A stretch of 64,000 bases of DNA from Luzula sylvatica (taxonomy: Eukaryota > Streptophyta > Magnoliopsida > Poales > Juncaceae), in the NCBI GenBank assembly GCA_946800325.1, contig OX326959.1, positions 36,632,908-36,696,907 of the forward strand, in the 5' to 3' direction. Position numbers and translations under genes: made by a program. Below are positions 62,301 to 64,000 of the stretch, one piece after another. Under the pieces are notes generated by a model. That model saw only the letters and a program-made list of their open reading frames with translations. It did not search any database and was not told where the DNA came from. Each line of letters starts with the position of its first letter. The stretch's first letter is position 1.

Positions 62301-64000
62301 AAATATTCGCGACTTCGCTACGGGGATTTTCATTTGTTCTACCTTTATTATAGTTGTCATCATAAAATTTGAGTCACAAACTAATAATGACACTATCATA
62401 TTTATTTGACAAAAAAAAAATACTATAACCTAAGGACAGAGAGTAATTATACAATCTTCCTTCCTCGTTAAAGTGATATATAATATCAAACGACCAATTA
62501 TAATTATAATTAGTCCTGAATTTTAAACAACCCTAAATAATGCTAAAATTGGTATATATAACTCCAGTAATGTTAAAATTGCTATAAGGACCTTAAAAGT
62601 GTGGAAATTTCAAAAAGAATATCTAATTTATCTAAAAATACTTTAGAATACTTAATTTTTTCAAATAAAAGATTAAAGTGCTGAAAATTTAGAAAAATGT
62701 CCCCTAACATACATAAACTAAAAAACAAAAAAAGGAAGAAAAAAAACTGAAAATTTTGAAATAAATTCCCCATATTTCTCAAATAAAAAAAGCAAGTATG
62801 AAATTATCTGAAAAAACAGAACTTTTCAAAATAAACATTCGAAATGGTGTAATTTACAAAAGAGAAAAGACGGCACAACAATTCCGAAAAGTCATAAAAA
62901 AACATAAAAATCTAAAATTTATAATAAAAACTACTAAAATATTTAAGAGAACCTTAACAATTAATGAAATTTAGAAGAAAAAAAAGAAACTACAATAATG
63001 CTTATTTAGCAAGTCAAACCCTACATAATTCTGAAATTTGCTACAAAAATCTCGAATATGCTGAAATTTTACTAAAAACCGTAAAAAAAAAATACTAAAA
63101 AACAGTGACAATATAAATAATAAACAAAAAATTGAAAAATGATGGGAAGAAAGAACTCACTTTAAAAAATTGTAGAACATTCTAGAATCTCCATAAGGAG
63201 TGGATAAACTCATTTATCTAACTTTTTTGGTGAGAATGAAACTGGTATGGGCTTGCTCGATGGTACCGAATAGGCTACATAGGCTTCTCCCTAGCAAAAA
63301 AAATTAATTAATTAATTATAAGGGTAATTATGTAATTTTAATTTTTATAATTCCGTAAGATTTATAAAATTTTCATTTATTTAGTTAATTTGCTTGAAAT
63401 AAGAATCGTTGAATTTGAGAGGCTCGTTGGTCCAAGGGTCTTCGAATCGAGACCTTTCTGGATGAGTTCTGCCCTATAAAACAAATTAAATATAGTTTTA
63501 TTGTGATGTATTTTTATAATTAGTACGGACTAAATTGTAAAAATAAAAATTTAATTAAATACCAAGGTTTTGAACACCGATTTGATTTAGAAGTTCCAGC
63601 TGCACACAATTTATAATTCTATCTTTTCGAACAATTATGCATTTTCTAATGCATGAGCTTTTGCCAGATCATAATATATATCTTCACGGGCTCCAATATG
63701 TACTTGATTTCATGATCACTTAACTTCATGAAAAAACCATGCCTAATTCCCTTCGAACACCTAATAAAAAAATAAAAAAATTAGCAAATATGCCCCTGGA
63801 AATTGAAAGATTGCAAAAATACCCTGAAAGAAGGGAATATTACGAACAAAGAATGTTCTATCGATCTCTTGTAATCACCCACCATATTTCTTTGTCTCTT
63901 AAATCTTTGTACTCTTGAAGTTATAAATTTAATGGAGAGTATGGGTACCTATTTGGTTTACTGTCTGTCAATAAACACTTTATTTCATTTCATTACAGTC
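62301..64000. other. AT-rich intergenic DNA, no gene seen
   Basis: Adenine-rich on the plus strand through ~62400-63150. An (AATT)n run lies near 63303-63318. Near 63418-63462, TTGGTCCAAGGG and TCTTCGAATCGAGACC weakly resemble pol III A and B boxes but are too closely spaced for a confident SINE call. The last ~130 bases (TGTCTGTCAATAAACACTTT) contain an AATAAA and look like a 3' end or LTR edge, cut by the window. A 66-codon minus frame at 62582-62782 is Phe/Leu-rich low complexity and is rejected as a gene. Confidence 0.45.

Noticed and set aside
63418..63480. Third SINE candidate with A- and B-box-like motifs
   Set aside because: The two motifs are too close together, and no tail or target duplication was found. 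Mentioned only as a weak resemblance.

Overview
The window is nuclear DNA of a flowering plant, most likely a dicot. It comes from a satellite block, probably pericentromeric or otherwise heterochromatic, and the repeat-rich DNA beside it. The plant call rests on tRNA-derived SINE-like elements, foldback MITE-like elements, an AAACCCTAA telo-box, plant-style TATA and pyrimidine-rich leaders, short GT-AG introns, and a two-exon fragment that looks like DNA polymerase epsilon. I could not identify the species or match the satellite to a named family. There is no complete recognisable protein-coding gene, no tRNA or rRNA gene, and no CRISPR array.

Bases 1-50719 are one uninterrupted head-to-tail array of an AT-rich satellite with a ~175-bp monomer, all in the same orientation and cut by the left window edge. 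The monomer is itself made of three related ~58-bp subunits, called A, B and C here, each opening with GTGTTA(G/C)(A/T)CTTCA. Above the monomer there are several layers of higher-order repeat: a 696-bp tetramer seen in separate clusters, a ~4.0/4.7-kb macro-repeat (1 to ~8.7 kb), a ~1050-bp hexamer (~9-11.4 kb), a ~3.49-kb period (~14-18.8 kb), a 2612-bp duplication (~18.9-22.8 kb), an almost perfect 5185-bp tandem duplication containing an 874-bp pentamer pair (~30.1-40.5 kb), and 4- to 6-mers at 44.6-50.7 kb. A strongly diverged island lies inside the array at ~41.85-43.48 kb. The 60-72-residue open frames in the array are repeat copies read by chance.

Bases 50720-64000 are AT-rich intergenic DNA. 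In order they hold: a MITE-like element (~52.0 kb); a 209-bp direct duplication running into a GC-rich minisatellite with a 27-base C run (53.1-54.0 kb); a CA-rich tract; a minus-strand locus with five exon-like blocks and well-placed splice signals (~54.3-55.6 kb); a SINE-like element (~57.3 kb); a SINE fragment with an 18-bp target-site duplication (58.2-58.4 kb); the polymerase epsilon fragment (58.54-58.74 kb); a second minus-strand locus with a spliced 32-codon frame (~59.5-59.86 kb); a foldback element beside a long AT microsatellite (60.37-60.70 kb); an isolated inverted piece of the same 175-bp satellite (60.82-61.11 kb); and an unrelated ~123-bp satellite with an a-b-c order of variants (61.1-62.14 kb). 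The rest is AT-rich sequence in which I see no gene.
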